This document shows positions 49,971 through 59,882 of a DNA stretch of 64,000 nt, in pieces. Below the pieces are notes generated by a model. The model had not been told where the DNA came from and made no database searches. It saw only the letters and a program-made list of their open reading frames with translations. Numbering within the stretch: position 1 is the stretch's first letter; each line of letters begins with the position of its first letter. A program made the translations under genes and the position numbers. Source of the stretch: Piezodorus guildinii (Eukaryota; Arthropoda; Insecta; Hemiptera; Pentatomidae); assembly GCA_023052935.1 (NCBI GenBank), contig CM041297.1, positions 90,642,021 through 90,706,020 on the forward strand, read 5' to 3'.

Positions 49971-50739
49971 AAACAATTGAGACGTTGATTTCCAAAAGGT
50001 ATTATAGGACATTTTTTACGAAATTGATTTTTTTACATATTTGTATTCTCATCATTTAGTTTTATCAAATTCTTCTATTAGATTTTGTCATGAACCCTAC
50101 AGTCCTTTAAAAAAGCGATATAGAAATACAATTAATTAAAAAAGATTCTTATATTATTATATATTATTAAAAATAATTTTTTTTATTGTTATTTATTATT
50201 AAAAATAATTCTTTTATTTTTAAAAACAATTCTTATATTATATTCTTATACAATATTTATGGGGATAAAAATATAAAATGAAATCACGTACAGCTAAATA
50301 AAATTCTTTAAGAAGAGTAATCAAATGAAATTATCTGATAGGAGTCCATTGAGGAAGCATGTTAAGGGTTATAAAATATTTAATAAATAAACTCTTATGC
50401 TTGTTAATTCCTACAACATTTAACGTTGAGAAAAAATAAAATAAACTTATTTTCTAAAAACATGTGACTCACCTGTAATGCACATCGCCCCAAGGGATAG
50501 TTAAGCATGAACCACCGGGTCACCCCGCCCCACGGAACAGACAAGTATGACCCACGGGTGGGTCACCCCACCCCACGGAACAGACAAGTATGACCCACGG
50601 GTGGGTCACCCCGCCCCACGGAACAGACAAGTATGACCCACCGGAGGTTCACCCTGGAATGAACGTGTTAATAACATAGTAATGAGAGATTTTCGCGCTT
50701 TCTGTAAAATTTCCTAGAATGGATCTCTACATCTCAATT
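49971..50739 (+). mobile_element. MITE-F copy 1, interrupted
   Basis: The left end (caattgagacgttgatttcc, 49973) and left half run to about 50140. The right end block (agtaatgagagattttcgcg, 50679) runs to about 50739 and meets copy 2 head-on. Between them lie AT-rich sequence and the 43-bp tandem repeat, which are absent from copies 2 and 3. The terminal AAAAGGTAC part is missing at the right end. Confidence 0.6.
50482..50655. repeat. 43-bp GC-rich tandem repeat, about 4 units
   Basis: The unit core is ccccacggaacagacaagta followed by tgacccacgggtgggtcac. Successive cores begin at 50528, 50571 and 50614, giving a period of 43. A diverged unit precedes them (50482-50527) and a partial one follows. 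The composition contrasts sharply with the AT-rich surroundings. A related single string lies at 23196-23220. Confidence 0.85.
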
Positions 50740-51128
50740 GAGACGTTGATTTCCAAAAGGTACTATATCCATTCTATGAAATTTTACAGGAGACGCAAAA
50801 ATCACTAATTACTATATTATTAAATTAGCTAATTTGATTCTTTTACCATTAAAATCCAGAATTGTTTTTTTAGTATATTAATAACATCATATTAAAGATA
50901 TGAAATGAGAAGTTTTAGTATAATTTGGAACGAAATTAAATGTGTAATTATTTCCTTTAGAAAATAATCATATTTCTAAATTGCATTTATAAAGAGCTTG
51001 GGTGTTCATTGGATAAAATAAAATAGGAGATTTAGATACAACTAATTGATGAGAATACAAATATGTTAAAAAATCAATTTTGTAAAAAATGTCCTTAAGT
51101 ACTTTTTGGAAATCAACGTCTCAATTGT
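50734..51128 (-). mobile_element. MITE-F copy 2, complete, inverted
   Basis: About 395 bp with terminal inverted repeats. It starts caattgagacgttgatttcc and ends with the inverse, ggaaatcaacgtctcaattg. It is in the opposite orientation to copies 1 and 3. No ORF; superfamily unknown. Confidence 0.75.
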
Positions 51129-51439
51129 TGAATTGTTCTTAAATTAAGTAAATGATTTTAAACTACTCAAAAACCATTGTATCCTATGAGGATAAAAAAC
51201 ATTATTTTATTTTATTGTACTTCATGTTATTTTAAAAATAATTCAACTTTAACCTAATCATATTTTTATATATAAAGTAATTTCTTATAATTAAACAATT
51301 TTTAGTTGCCATGTTTTTTCAAATGTTATATATTCTGAGAAAGGTTATGATAAGGAAATCATAATTGTGATTTCAGATGAAAAATTCTTTTGCTCCTGAA
51401 GATGGCATTATAATGCATTTTGAAGAATTTTTAAAAAAT

Positions 51440-51838
51440 ATAATTGAGGCGTTGATTTCCAAAAGGTACTTGAAGGACATTTTTGCGAAACTGATATTTT
51501 GAAGTATTCTTATTCTCATCATTTAGTTTTATCTAAATCTTCTATTTGATTTTATCTAATGATTTCTCAAGCCCCTTAAAAACGCGATTTATAAATTAAA
51601 TTGTTTTCTTAAGGTTCTAATTACAAATTTATTTTCGTTTAAAATCATACTAAAACATTTCATTCCATAACTTTAATATAATGTTATTGATATAGTGAAA
51701 AAAAAAACTTCTAAATCATAACGGGAAAGGAATCAAATAAGTATGTTTCATAATATAGTAATGAGAAATTTTCGCGCTTCCTGAAAAATTTTCTTGAATT
51801 GATATAGTACCTTTTAGAACTCAACGTCTCAATTACGG
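51440..51838 (+). mobile_element. MITE-F copy 3, complete
   Basis: About 399 bp. The left end is taattgaggcgttgatttcc and the right end is the inverse with a few changes (gaactcaacgtctcaatta). Internal blocks match copies 1 and 2. Copy 2's left arm and copy 3 together form an inverted repeat with arms of about 185 bp. Confidence 0.75.
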
Positions 51839-52512
51839 CCTCCGATTCTATATTGAAGTTCAACCTTCAACTTCAAATTATCTATATCTAACGCAAAATG
51901 AAATGTTTGCAAGGAAAGCCGAATTATATATTAATTATTATTTTGTAAATTATATACTAAAGTAGCTGGTTTTAATATATAACACATGATAGTGATACAC
52001 ATTGCAAGTTCTACTACGTTCATTGGTTATCATCAAGGCTACCTCAAACCTTTGATTAAATTTAATTAACAACTACGGTCACACCCTTTATGCGCCAGTT
52101 CCTCTTGTTCAGTCCCTACTGTCGAATGTTCTTTGTCCCGACTGACCACAACTAACACTGTTCCTTCACAGCATTTGTTTAATGATTTGTCCCGATATCA
52201 ACCTTCTGAGGAGTGCTTGATTTAATTCTCTTTAGTGTCGAGGTGTTCGCTTCAGTTGATGATTTAGGACTGATGTTTGTCTTACTTGATAATAGGAATC
52301 TAAACAACGCATATCATATACAAGCATTGTCATCTAATTAAAGCTTTCATAATGTTCTATTTATAATGTAATAGAGACGCTGCTTTTGACGTACAGTTCA
52401 TTTTCTTGATTATATAATTATTTTAGATTAGTAACTTATATCATATAAGCTCTGAATAACAATGCCGTTAAGGACAAATGCAAAATTTCCTATGGAAGTA
52501 GCTATTCTAAAG
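51839..52512. other. non-coding DNA, no gene identified
   Basis: 52075-52280 is less AT-rich and not obviously repetitive; no domain or exon is recognised. Confidence 0.4.
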
Positions 52513-52952
52513 GGTATAGCCGGGTAAGTATGGTTAATTTCCTCTCACGGTTTTTTTTTTTTTTTTTTTTACTCAAACTTATGAAAACCAATTTGTAGAT
52601 GAATGAAAATCAAAATAAATATTAAAAAACTTTTTTTTGAAAGGGGTCAGTCACGGAATTTTACCAGAAAATGTCTGTTATGCTCTTCTATGCTCAAGAT
52701 GTTTTTCGAAGTGGTGGAACGATATGAAAAACATTAAAAACTCATTTTTCCCCCTGCAATCTTGCATTTTAAGAAACTGGCGCGCGTTTTGAAAATAGCT
52801 TTTATCCTTTTTTGTTGTAAAATGATTAAAAACAGTTTATAAGTAATGTAATTCTGAGTTTTTCGTGTGAAATAATTGTTCCCACATTTTTCAATTATAA
52901 TAAGAAATATAAGTTAAATGAAATATTTCAGAAAAAAAAATGAGTTTTTAAA

Positions 52953-54290
52953 TCTATACTAATATTATAAAGCTGAAGAGTTTGTTTGTTTGAACGCGCT
53001 AATCTCAGAAACTACTGGTTCAAATTGAAAAATTCTTTTGTGTTGGAATGTCCATTTATCGAGAAAGGTTATAGGCTATATAACATCACGCTGCGACCAA
53101 TAGGACCAAAGGATCAGTGGAAAATCTGGAAAAAAACGGGGAAAATTGACCTCGCATCCCAACGATTCCAAATGATTTACCTTAAAATTTTAAAATAATT
53201 CAATGTCCCGTTAAGTTATCTTTCGCTGTAATAATTAATAAATGGACAAACATTTAAACACGTAGGAATCTATTTTATCCATCCTCATAGAATTAACTAT
53301 GTTTACATACTGAATTCGTCTTTATTGAGGATCAGTATTGTAGTTTATTGCAAACCAACATGAGTGACGGTTCGATTCATTTTAAGTATATTATGCTGTT
53401 ATTTTTTTAAAAAGGGAAAAAAGCATCCCAAACTGCAAGAAAGATTCGTTCATTAAGCGATTAAATTGCTGATAGCATGGTTCAAAAGTGGTTTTCGCGG
53501 TTTAGATGACGAGATTTCAATTTGGAAGACCAACCCCGGGCTGGCCAGAGTTCAACTCTTGACATCGAGAATATTATGACGGTCATCAAAAACAATCCAC
53601 GAATTACTGTTCGCGAGATTGCTGCGGAGTTAAGATCCTGCAAATCGACCGTTTTTGATCATCTAAAGAAGGCCGGGTACGTCTGTCGTTACGACGTTTG
53701 GGTTCCTTATGAGCTTATTGAAAGGATTTCATGTTGTGATTTACTGCTGAAAAAAAATGTGGAGGATCCATTTTTAAAATATGACGAAAAATGGATTCTC
53801 TACATCAACACCAGCCAAAAAAATCTTGGGGGTTGCCTCGAACGACGCCGCTCGCAACACCAAAGGCCGGCTTGCATCCAAGAAAGGTGATGCTCAGTAT
53901 TTGGCGGGATTGGAAGGGATCCATACATTTTGAGCTCCTTCCACAAAACCAAACTATAAATAAATTTCTATCTTTTCTGTTCCCTTGAAAATTTTCTACA
54001 AGGGAAATCCTACTCAGAATATGAAGCCTTTTATTGTTCTTCAGGAGTAAGGATAGTGATTTTTGAAAAAAAGGAATAATAGACCTTTCAAGCCGTTGGG
54101 AAAGGGTAATCGCTAATGGTGGTAACTATTTTGTAGATTAAATAAATAAATTTTAAGCTGTTCATATTTTAATTCTTTTCCAAATTTCTCTACGAACTTT
54201 CCGGACAGCCTAATATATTTTTTTAAAAACGACTTAATAGCGATCATAATAACAGAAATTGACGCAGACGAAGTCGCGAGCAACAGCTAG
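52953..54290 (+). mobile_element. Helitron-like element B with a mariner insertion
   Basis: Begins A|TCTATACTAATATTATAAAG and ends gcgagcaacagCTAG|T, the Helitron 5'-TC and 3'-CTAG pattern with insertion between A and T. Its first 250 bp and last 80 bp match the copy starting at 29117. Without the mariner it is only about 0.4 kb and non-autonomous. Confidence 0.75.
53275..54213 (+). pseudogene. decayed mariner (mariner-2) nested in Helitron-like B
   Basis: Plus-strand transposase remnants in order: a helix-turn-helix end with MVQKWFSRFR near 53480, a linker EDQPRAGQSSTLDIEN and ITVREIAAELRSCKSTVFDH (frame 53522-53890), the first catalytic area near 53785 (KYDEKWILYIN), then MLSIWRDWKGSIHFELLPQN in another frame. 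The second and third Asp regions are deleted and a C-terminus (SRWERVIANGGNYFVD) follows near 54100. The right terminal repeat, read inward, is ttaggctgtccggaaagttc and ends at 54213 before a TA. The left end is not recognisable, so the left boundary is set where similarity to the empty Helitron copy stops. Confidence 0.8.
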
Positions 54291-54699
54291 TTTGTTATAT
54301 TGTTCCACTACTTCAAAAAATTCGAAACAAAATTTTCAGAAAAAAATCGGTTATTGACACTTTCGAAAAGGTAAAACAAATATATATTTTGATTTTTTTT
54401 TCTTCCGCTAAAAATTGGCTTTTTGTTTAAGAATCATTAATTTTCAAAAGGATCATATATTTTTTTTATGTCTTTGATTGCTAAGAATCAGGTCAAAAAT
54501 GATCATTAATTTCAAATTTTACTATTAAAAAATAATAAAATTGAAAAAAGAGGTTTTAAAAAAAATCGAAAACAATCGTTTGAATTAAAAAGCTACAAAT
54601 TTAGGTGAATTATTTTTATTTAACACCCAATTGATCTCTCAAGTTTGAGCCGAAAAAGCCACAGAGGCAGATTTACCATACTTACCTGGCTTATAACCA

Positions 54700-55798
54700 T
54701 TTGTAAGTATAGACTAAACGTAAGCCCTATTCTATCTCACACAAATATTGTAGTATAAGTATAAATGTGAAAGAAATTCAAGAAAGACCTTCTTTGACTC
54801 TTCAGTATTCACTTTAACCTACATGTTTATACAGTGGCTGCATTTAAGGTCAATTTTCTTGATATCTTCGAACGTGATCCCTTGGAGATATGCCAAGACA
54901 CAGGTTTTTCATATTTCTTCAGCAAACCTCGGTCTTGATTGTGTCGTATTATTGAGCAGATCTTTAATGTATTATAGAGAATTGGGATTATGTAAATTGT
55001 AAGGAAATGCTTTACAAATTTTAAATCTGGTTCATAAATCGCTTAAGTGAGGCGAGATCAACTTTCATCAGTTTTCAATGATTAATGAAACTGTATTTCG
55101 GAGTACAAATATCTTCTTCCTAAATAAAATTATGTCATATTTTGGAAAATACGAAATTATTGCATTTACATTTATAAACTTCATATAACTTTGTTACATA
55201 CATATATATAAAATTGGTGTAGACGTCATTTGCTTTTATATCCGTGGACTCATACACGTTATTTACGTGGCAAGATTCGAGCATTGTTTAATTTTGAAAT
55301 ATTCTGGAATTAATATCGTTCACTTTGCAAAGAAAAAGCTCTCAATGTCCATAGAATTTTGAACGTAACAACTGTAGGGGAATATATCAAACAGCTTAAT
55401 GTTTTTTAATTACATAAATAATGTTGAAAATCCTTGATTTCATTATTTTTAGATTTTATTCATTTATTTATTGAGATTATATTATTGACTATTGCAACAT
55501 AGTTCCAGAGTGCCATTTGTATTGTCCGACTTCGGCTCGCCCAATTAGACTAATTTATTATCCTATTATTAAACTTTTCAGAAACAATATATTGAAGATT
55601 AAAATGATTGATATAAATCTATAGAAATATTTTGGGATGCTAAACGAAACAACTCTAAGTATCTTTGTTTCCGGAACATTTTTTATCAGTTAGGCAGTCG
55701 TTTTTCGAACATCAGGAGTATCAGATTTATAAGTCCTATGAAAATAGTAATTAACCAAAGGATCCAATCTCTGTTATATAATATCCTTGCTACATTAC
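54700..55798. other. AT-rich non-coding DNA, no feature seen
   Basis: No gene or repeat recognised. The end of this stretch is the original target site of the R1-clade element. Confidence 0.5.
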
Positions 55799-55813
55799 AA
55801 GTATTCCTCAAAG
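55799..55813 (+). repeat. target-site duplication, 5' copy
   Basis: The 15-base string aagtattcctcaaag, repeated at 60971-60985 on the other side of the R1-clade element. The first two A could also belong to the tail on the 3' side, so the duplication is 13-15 bp. Confidence 0.9.
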
Positions 55814-56207
55814 GGTTAATGTTTTTTTTTGACTGATAAGTGTGTTCCTGTTAAATAGTTTGAAAGAAGGTGTTATATTGTGTTATAGTTCTGTTTTATT
55901 TCGTTGTGTTCGTGTTATTTCCTTTTTACTATGTTCTTATTGTTATTTTTCCATTAGTTTCCGTTTTTACCCAATTTGTTTTTTTAGATTTAAGTGGAAC
56001 GTGTCAGGTTAGGTTGAGCCTACTGGCTTTGCCTCCTTTATTTATAGACATTTAGAGGCAGCAGTTATTCACTGACAGGTAAGACTGTACTTAAAGTTCA
56101 TTCCAGTGCTATTTAAAGACAAAGTTCTACTTAGAAAAAATTGATAACGTTGGTTAGGTTATAGAGGTTACTCACACTTATTATCAGATATAAGCTGTGG
56201 AAAAGCC
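55814..56207 (+). promoter_or_regulatory. 5' UTR and presumed internal promoter region of the R1-clade element
   Basis: The sequence between the 5' target duplication and the ORF1 ATG is T-rich at first and more mixed later. Non-LTR elements of this type normally carry an internal promoter here (family knowledge); no specific promoter motif can be pointed out. The 61-codon frame at 55870-56055 is not considered coding. Confidence 0.5.
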
Positions 56208-57011
56208 ATGGTAACTAATCACGGTGTTACAATGGAAGAAGAGGTTGCTACTGAAGATAATAATGTAACAACCAAACCAGGGAAACCCCCGTCAGCTAAA
56301 AGACCTAGGTGCAAAACGTCGGATAATGAGGAAGAACTTGAAGAAGATAACTTTAAGGACACCATGCTACAAGAGGCAAGATCCATTCAAAGTAATCTTA
56401 AAACTTTCTTACTAGGGTTGGATAAAAAGATTACAAACAAGACTAGAGAACACATAAACGTAACGGTGGAACGTCTTATTAGCATTTTAGAGGCTATGAG
56501 CTCTAGTAGCAAAGACACCGATGAATGCAAAGGGCTCTCAGTGGCGGTTCTAGTCAAACAGGTAGTGAAAGAAACACTAGAGTCTACTAGCATTATTAAT
56601 GTACTTACGGAAAAAATAATGCAAAAATCGTTTCCTTTAGTAAGTCAAGAAATACCAAGTGTGGAAACATCAACACAATACCCTCCACTGATCAAGGCTG
56701 GAACCTCTAAGGAATCTCATCAACCAGCTGAAATCGAGAAATTCAGTATTGTAAAGAACAAACGAAACCGGAAGAAAGCTAAGTCCAAGCAAGAAAGAAG
56801 AATACAGAATCAAGACGGTTTGGAAGAAAATAAACATAATACTCCTGAACCTGAAAAACCTGTAACAGCACAAAAACCTAAAACGTTAGCAGATATTGTT
56901 AAGAACCTGCCACTAAAGCCAAAAAGCACTCCACAACCCACTTACCTAACAATTAGTGGGTCTGGAAAAAGTCCTACTATCATACTATCATCCAAGGACT
57001 CCCTTCCCTGA
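56208..57011 (+). CDS. ORF1 (gag-like), N-terminal part, frameshifted
   Basis: A 267-residue open frame starting at gccATGG, a good initiation context 394 bp into the element. The protein is hydrophilic: an acidic N-terminus (MVTNHGVTMEEEVATEDNN), a middle that may form helices (about 60-150), then a Lys/Arg-rich stretch around 185-205 (KNKRNRKKAKSKQERR) and a Pro/Lys-rich linker. It represents the variable N-terminal half of an R1-clade ORF1 protein, which binds element RNA in the ribonucleoprotein (family knowledge). The frame ends early at a TGA (57009-57011), just after ctcccttccc. The other half continues in another frame at 57005-57688, so this stop is the product of a frameshift, not a natural end. 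Confidence 0.85.
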   Translation: MVTNHGVTMEEEVATEDNNVTTKPGKPPSAKRPRCKTSDNEEELEEDNFKDTMLQEARSIQSNLKTFLLGLDKKITNKTREHINVTVERLISILEAMSSSSKDTDECKGLSVAVLVKQVVKETLESTSIINVLTEKIMQKSFPLVSQEIPSVETSTQYPPLIKAGTSKESHQPAEIEKFSIVKNKRNRKKAKSKQERRIQNQDGLEENKHNTPEPEKPVTAQKPKTLADIVKNLPLKPKSTPQPTYLTISGSGKSPTIILSSKDSLP

Positions 57012-57022
57012 AAGAAATAGGT

Positions 57023-57688
57023 GTGAACGCTTCTATTGTGAGAAAAACGAAAGCAGGCTCAGTGTTGGTTCGCCTTGAGGACAGCTCTCAAGTCACAAAA
57101 GTAATTGGCTGGAAAGGGCTCCGAGATAGCGGTCTACATGGCAGGCTGGCCTTGAGGAGAAAACCAAAGATGGAAGTGAGGGGTGTGCCTCTGACATGGA
57201 ATTCTGCTGATGTGGCGAGGTTTCTGTGGGAAAGAATACCCGAGAAGTCGGTTCCCACTCCGTTAGTTTCCGACGATCTCCGGCCACTTTTCTCCTCGGT
57301 AGCTAAAAACGGATTAACGAAAAATTGGGTGTTAGAGGTACACCCAATGGTTAGGTTCCAGTTGTTGGAGTTGGGAACCTTGGTAGAAGAATGGTGGTGC
57401 TTGTCGTTTAAAGACTACCTTGATGCTGCTCGTTGTACCAAGTGTCAGGGCTATGAGCATACCAAGGCCACATGCACAGCAGCTGCTGAAGTTTGTATCT
57501 GGTGCGCAGAGAGTGGTCATTTAATGAAAGTGTGTCCAAAGAAAAATGCCAAGGTTGAACCGATTTGTATCAGCTGTTTGCGGGAGAAGGTCCCTCGTAG
57601 CCAAACGAAGCACAAATCAGGGAGTCGAGAGTGCCCTGTGCATTTGAAGTGGTGCAAAGAAATGGCAAACAGGACTTATTATGAATAA
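57023..57688 (+). CDS. ORF1 (gag-like), C-terminal part with three CCHC knuckles
   Basis: Continuation of ORF1 in a shifted frame. The open stretch extends a few codons upstream of the GTG given as start, so GTG is not a real start. Residues 50-130 (starting MEVRGVPLTWNSADVARFLW) look like the conserved domain preceding the knuckles. Zinc knuckles follow: C138-C141-H146-C151, C158-C161-H166-C171, and a longer third one with C182, C185, H197 and C204. These bind nucleic acid in gag-like proteins. The stop TAA (57686-57688) overlaps the ATG of ORF2 by 8 nt (ATGAATAA), suggesting coupled translation. Joined to the previous part, ORF1 would be about 490 residues, normal for the clade. Confidence 0.9.
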   Translation: MNASIVRKTKAGSVLVRLEDSSQVTKVIGWKGLRDSGLHGRLALRRKPKMEVRGVPLTWNSADVARFLWERIPEKSVPTPLVSDDLRPLFSSVAKNGLTKNWVLEVHPMVRFQLLELGTLVEEWWCLSFKDYLDAARCTKCQGYEHTKATCTAAAEVCIWCAESGHLMKVCPKKNAKVEPICISCLREKVPRSQTKHKSGSRECPVHLKWCKEMANRTYYE

Positions 57689-59882
57689 GATTAAGGTTCT
57701 TCAACTGAACATGGGCCGCCGGAGAGTTGTAGCTGATGAGCTTCGTGCTCTTTCACAACGCTACGACATTATGGCGGTCCAGGAACCGACCTGCCGTGGG
57801 AACATGGTCACAGGATTTGGCCTTACGTCGAGAGTTATAGCCCTAAGCAGTGGAGAGAGGAGGCCTAGGTCTGCGATTGTGATTAACAATCCAAACCTCG
57901 ACGTAATGGATCTCAGGCAATTCTCTAAGGCAGATTGTGTTGCATGCTACATCAGGTATGGTAACATCTCATTTACGCTGGTTTCAGCATATCTGGCAAA
58001 CCCAGGCAACATTGAAGATGACATATCTGCCCTGGAGGAGATCACAACAAGCACGAGAAATGTGATCATTTGCTCAGATACCAATTCCTGGAACACGGTC
58101 TGGGGATCCAATCGTACAGATAGAAGGGGTGCTAAATTCGGAGAGTTTCTCGCGAGAAGCCAGCTTGTCGTGGTGAACGAAGCCGCTTCCATCCCTACGT
58201 TCTCCGGCGGGATGGGTGAGAGTTGGATTGACGTGACGCTGGCATCTCCGACGCTCGTAGGACACGTTTTCGATTGGGCCCTCAGATCTGAAACGAGTTC
58301 AGACCACAAAGCTCTAGTATTTGACATAGTTCAGGATGAAGAGCGTTCCCACGGTGTTAAAAACGGTTATGTAACACGTATAAGCAACTGGAATGCTTTC
58401 CGATCGACGCTGGAGGGAAATATTGTTGATGAAGATTGGGAAGAAGGATATTTTGAAACCGAAGAAGACCTGGATCTCAGAGTGTCCAGAATTACTAATC
58501 TTATTCGCGACACAGCAGAGAATTCCCTCCAGCATCGGAAAGTGAGAGCTCGACCTGTCCCATGGTGGACGCCGGCCTTAACCACCATGAAGAGAGAACT
58601 CAACAAGGCTCGGCGATCGTATCAGAAGTGTAGGTGTGACGAGAGGCGCATCTCACTTCGTAACGAGTATAAGTCTAAAGCCAAGGCATACCGAAACGAG
58701 GTGCGTTCACGCAAGCGACGTTCTTGGGATGAGTTCGTCTCCAATGAGTCCGAGAAGCATCCTTGGGGCATCCCATATAAAGTGGCTATGGGCAAGTTGA
58801 CCCCTCCTCATGCTGTTGCATCCCTAAAACATGGAGATAATCAGGCCGTAACTCTTGAAGAAGCGGCAAATATCTTCATAGAGGCTACCTACCCCAGAGA
58901 TGATAGTTCTGAAGATAATGTAGAGGATAACTTCGTGAGACGCACAACGGTATGCCCACCTGGCACGGACTTATACCCTCCATGGGACATATATGATCTG
59001 CGTATTGCCGTGGATAAGCAGAAAGCTGGGCGTGCTCCAGGACTTGATGCTATAGACGCGGCGATCTTGAAAAACAGTTTCCCCTATATAGAAGATAAGC
59101 TACTAAAACTTTTCAACGACTGCCTTGATAGGGGATATTTTCCGAAAAAATGGAAGATCGCCGATCTGAGACTCCTCTACAAGGGAGGGGGTAGGGATAA
59201 GCAGGTCCCTAAGTCCTATAGACCCATATGCCTCCTCCCGTTAATGAGCAAGGTTCTGGAGCATCTGATTTTAAGCAGCTTACGACCAGTTCTTGCAAGA
59301 GCAAGCCATCCGCGACAATACGGATCAACCAAAGGAAAAGGAACCGCAGATGCCCTCCTTCAAGTTCGTACAGACGCAGCAGTAAAAACGGAGCGATATG
59401 TCATGTTACTGCTCTTTAACATATCCTCCGCTTTTGATAGCGTCTGGTGGCCGTTGGTGCTTCAGCAGCTGCATAAGTATGAAGCTCCCAGTAACTTATA
59501 CGCTCTCGTAAATAGCTACCTCCAAGACAGGTTTGTAAAGGTTCGGGGATGTTACTATGAGACTGAAGTTTCTATAGAGAGGGGATGTCCTCAAGGATCC
59601 GTCCTCGGCCCAGCTCTATGGAACCTAATATTTGATGAGTTGCTGGGAGTGCTTGAGGAGGAACAGTTCTCTGCTACTGCATACGTAGATGACCTGGCGG
59701 TTGTAGTGGCATCTAACAGCAGAGCTGGGATAAAAGCGGAAGCTGAAAGGTGCGCCAACCTGGTAGGAAGGTGGTGTTGTATGAAAAAATTGAAAATGGC
59801 CGCAGCTAAAACTCAGACCATCCTGCTAAGAGGAAAAACGGATAGGGCACACCCTATAAACCTCTGCATTGAGGGGAAATAG
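57681..59882 (+). CDS. ORF2: APE endonuclease and reverse transcriptase, frameshifted at 3' end
   Basis: A 733-residue frame. Endonuclease (1-215): N10 in LQLNMG, E35 in QEP, Y104, D133-N135 in SDTNSW, D184 in SWIDVT and the final SDH at 207-209, all expected active-site residues, so the nicking domain looks intact. RT (about 490-730): KSYRPICLLPLMSKVLEHLI at 511-530, GTADALLQVR at 555-563, motif A at 575-586, motif B GCPQGSVLGP at 635-644 and motif C YVDD at 668-671. In motif A the first catalytic Asp is Asn (N580, codon AAC at 59418-59420), while the second Asp of AFD remains. This should abolish polymerisation. The frame stops at TAG 59880-59882, beyond which homology continues in another frame. 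Confidence 0.92.
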   Translation: MNKIKVLQLNMGRRRVVADELRALSQRYDIMAVQEPTCRGNMVTGFGLTSRVIALSSGERRPRSAIVINNPNLDVMDLRQFSKADCVACYIRYGNISFTLVSAYLANPGNIEDDISALEEITTSTRNVIICSDTNSWNTVWGSNRTDRRGAKFGEFLARSQLVVVNEAASIPTFSGGMGESWIDVTLASPTLVGHVFDWALRSETSSDHKALVFDIVQDEERSHGVKNGYVTRISNWNAFRSTLEGNIVDEDWEEGYFETEEDLDLRVSRITNLIRDTAENSLQHRKVRARPVPWWTPALTTMKRELNKARRSYQKCRCDERRISLRNEYKSKAKAYRNEVRSRKRRSWDEFVSNESEKHPWGIPYKVAMGKLTPPHAVASLKHGDNQAVTLEEAANIFIEATYPRDDSSEDNVEDNFVRRTTVCPPGTDLYPPWDIYDLRIAVDKQKAGRAPGLDAIDAAILKNSFPYIEDKLLKLFNDCLDRGYFPKKWKIADLRLLYKGGGRDKQVPKSYRPICLLPLMSKVLEHLILSSLRPVLARASHPRQYGSTKGKGTADALLQVRTDAAVKTERYVMLLLFNISSAFDSVWWPLVLQQLHKYEAPSNLYALVNSYLQDRFVKVRGCYYETEVSIERGCPQGSVLGPALWNLIFDELLGVLEEEQFSATAYVDDLAVVVASNSRAGIKAEAERCANLVGRWCCMKKLKMAAAKTQTILLRGKTDRAHPINLCIEGK

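Larger units (their letters stand above)
52513..54699. mobile_element. DNA element with long imperfect TIRs, hosting a Helitron
   Basis: The left end reads ggtatagccgggtaagtatg and continues with gttaatttcctctcacgg. The right end, inverted, reads ggttataagccaggtaagta and continues with tggtaaatctgcctctgtgg. Similarity extends about 70 bp to an actcaaactt/gctcaaactt pair. Subtracting the nested Helitron leaves about 850 bp without a recognisable transposase. The superfamily is unknown; no clear target duplication was found. Confidence 0.6.

Noticed and set aside
50482..50655. CRISPR-like array
   Set aside because: Direct tandem units with no unique spacers, in a eukaryotic transposon-rich context; it is a simple tandem repeat.
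57947..58606. Minus-strand ORFs opposite ORF2 of the R1-clade element
   Set aside because: Shadows of a real plus-strand coding region with clear catalytic motifs.
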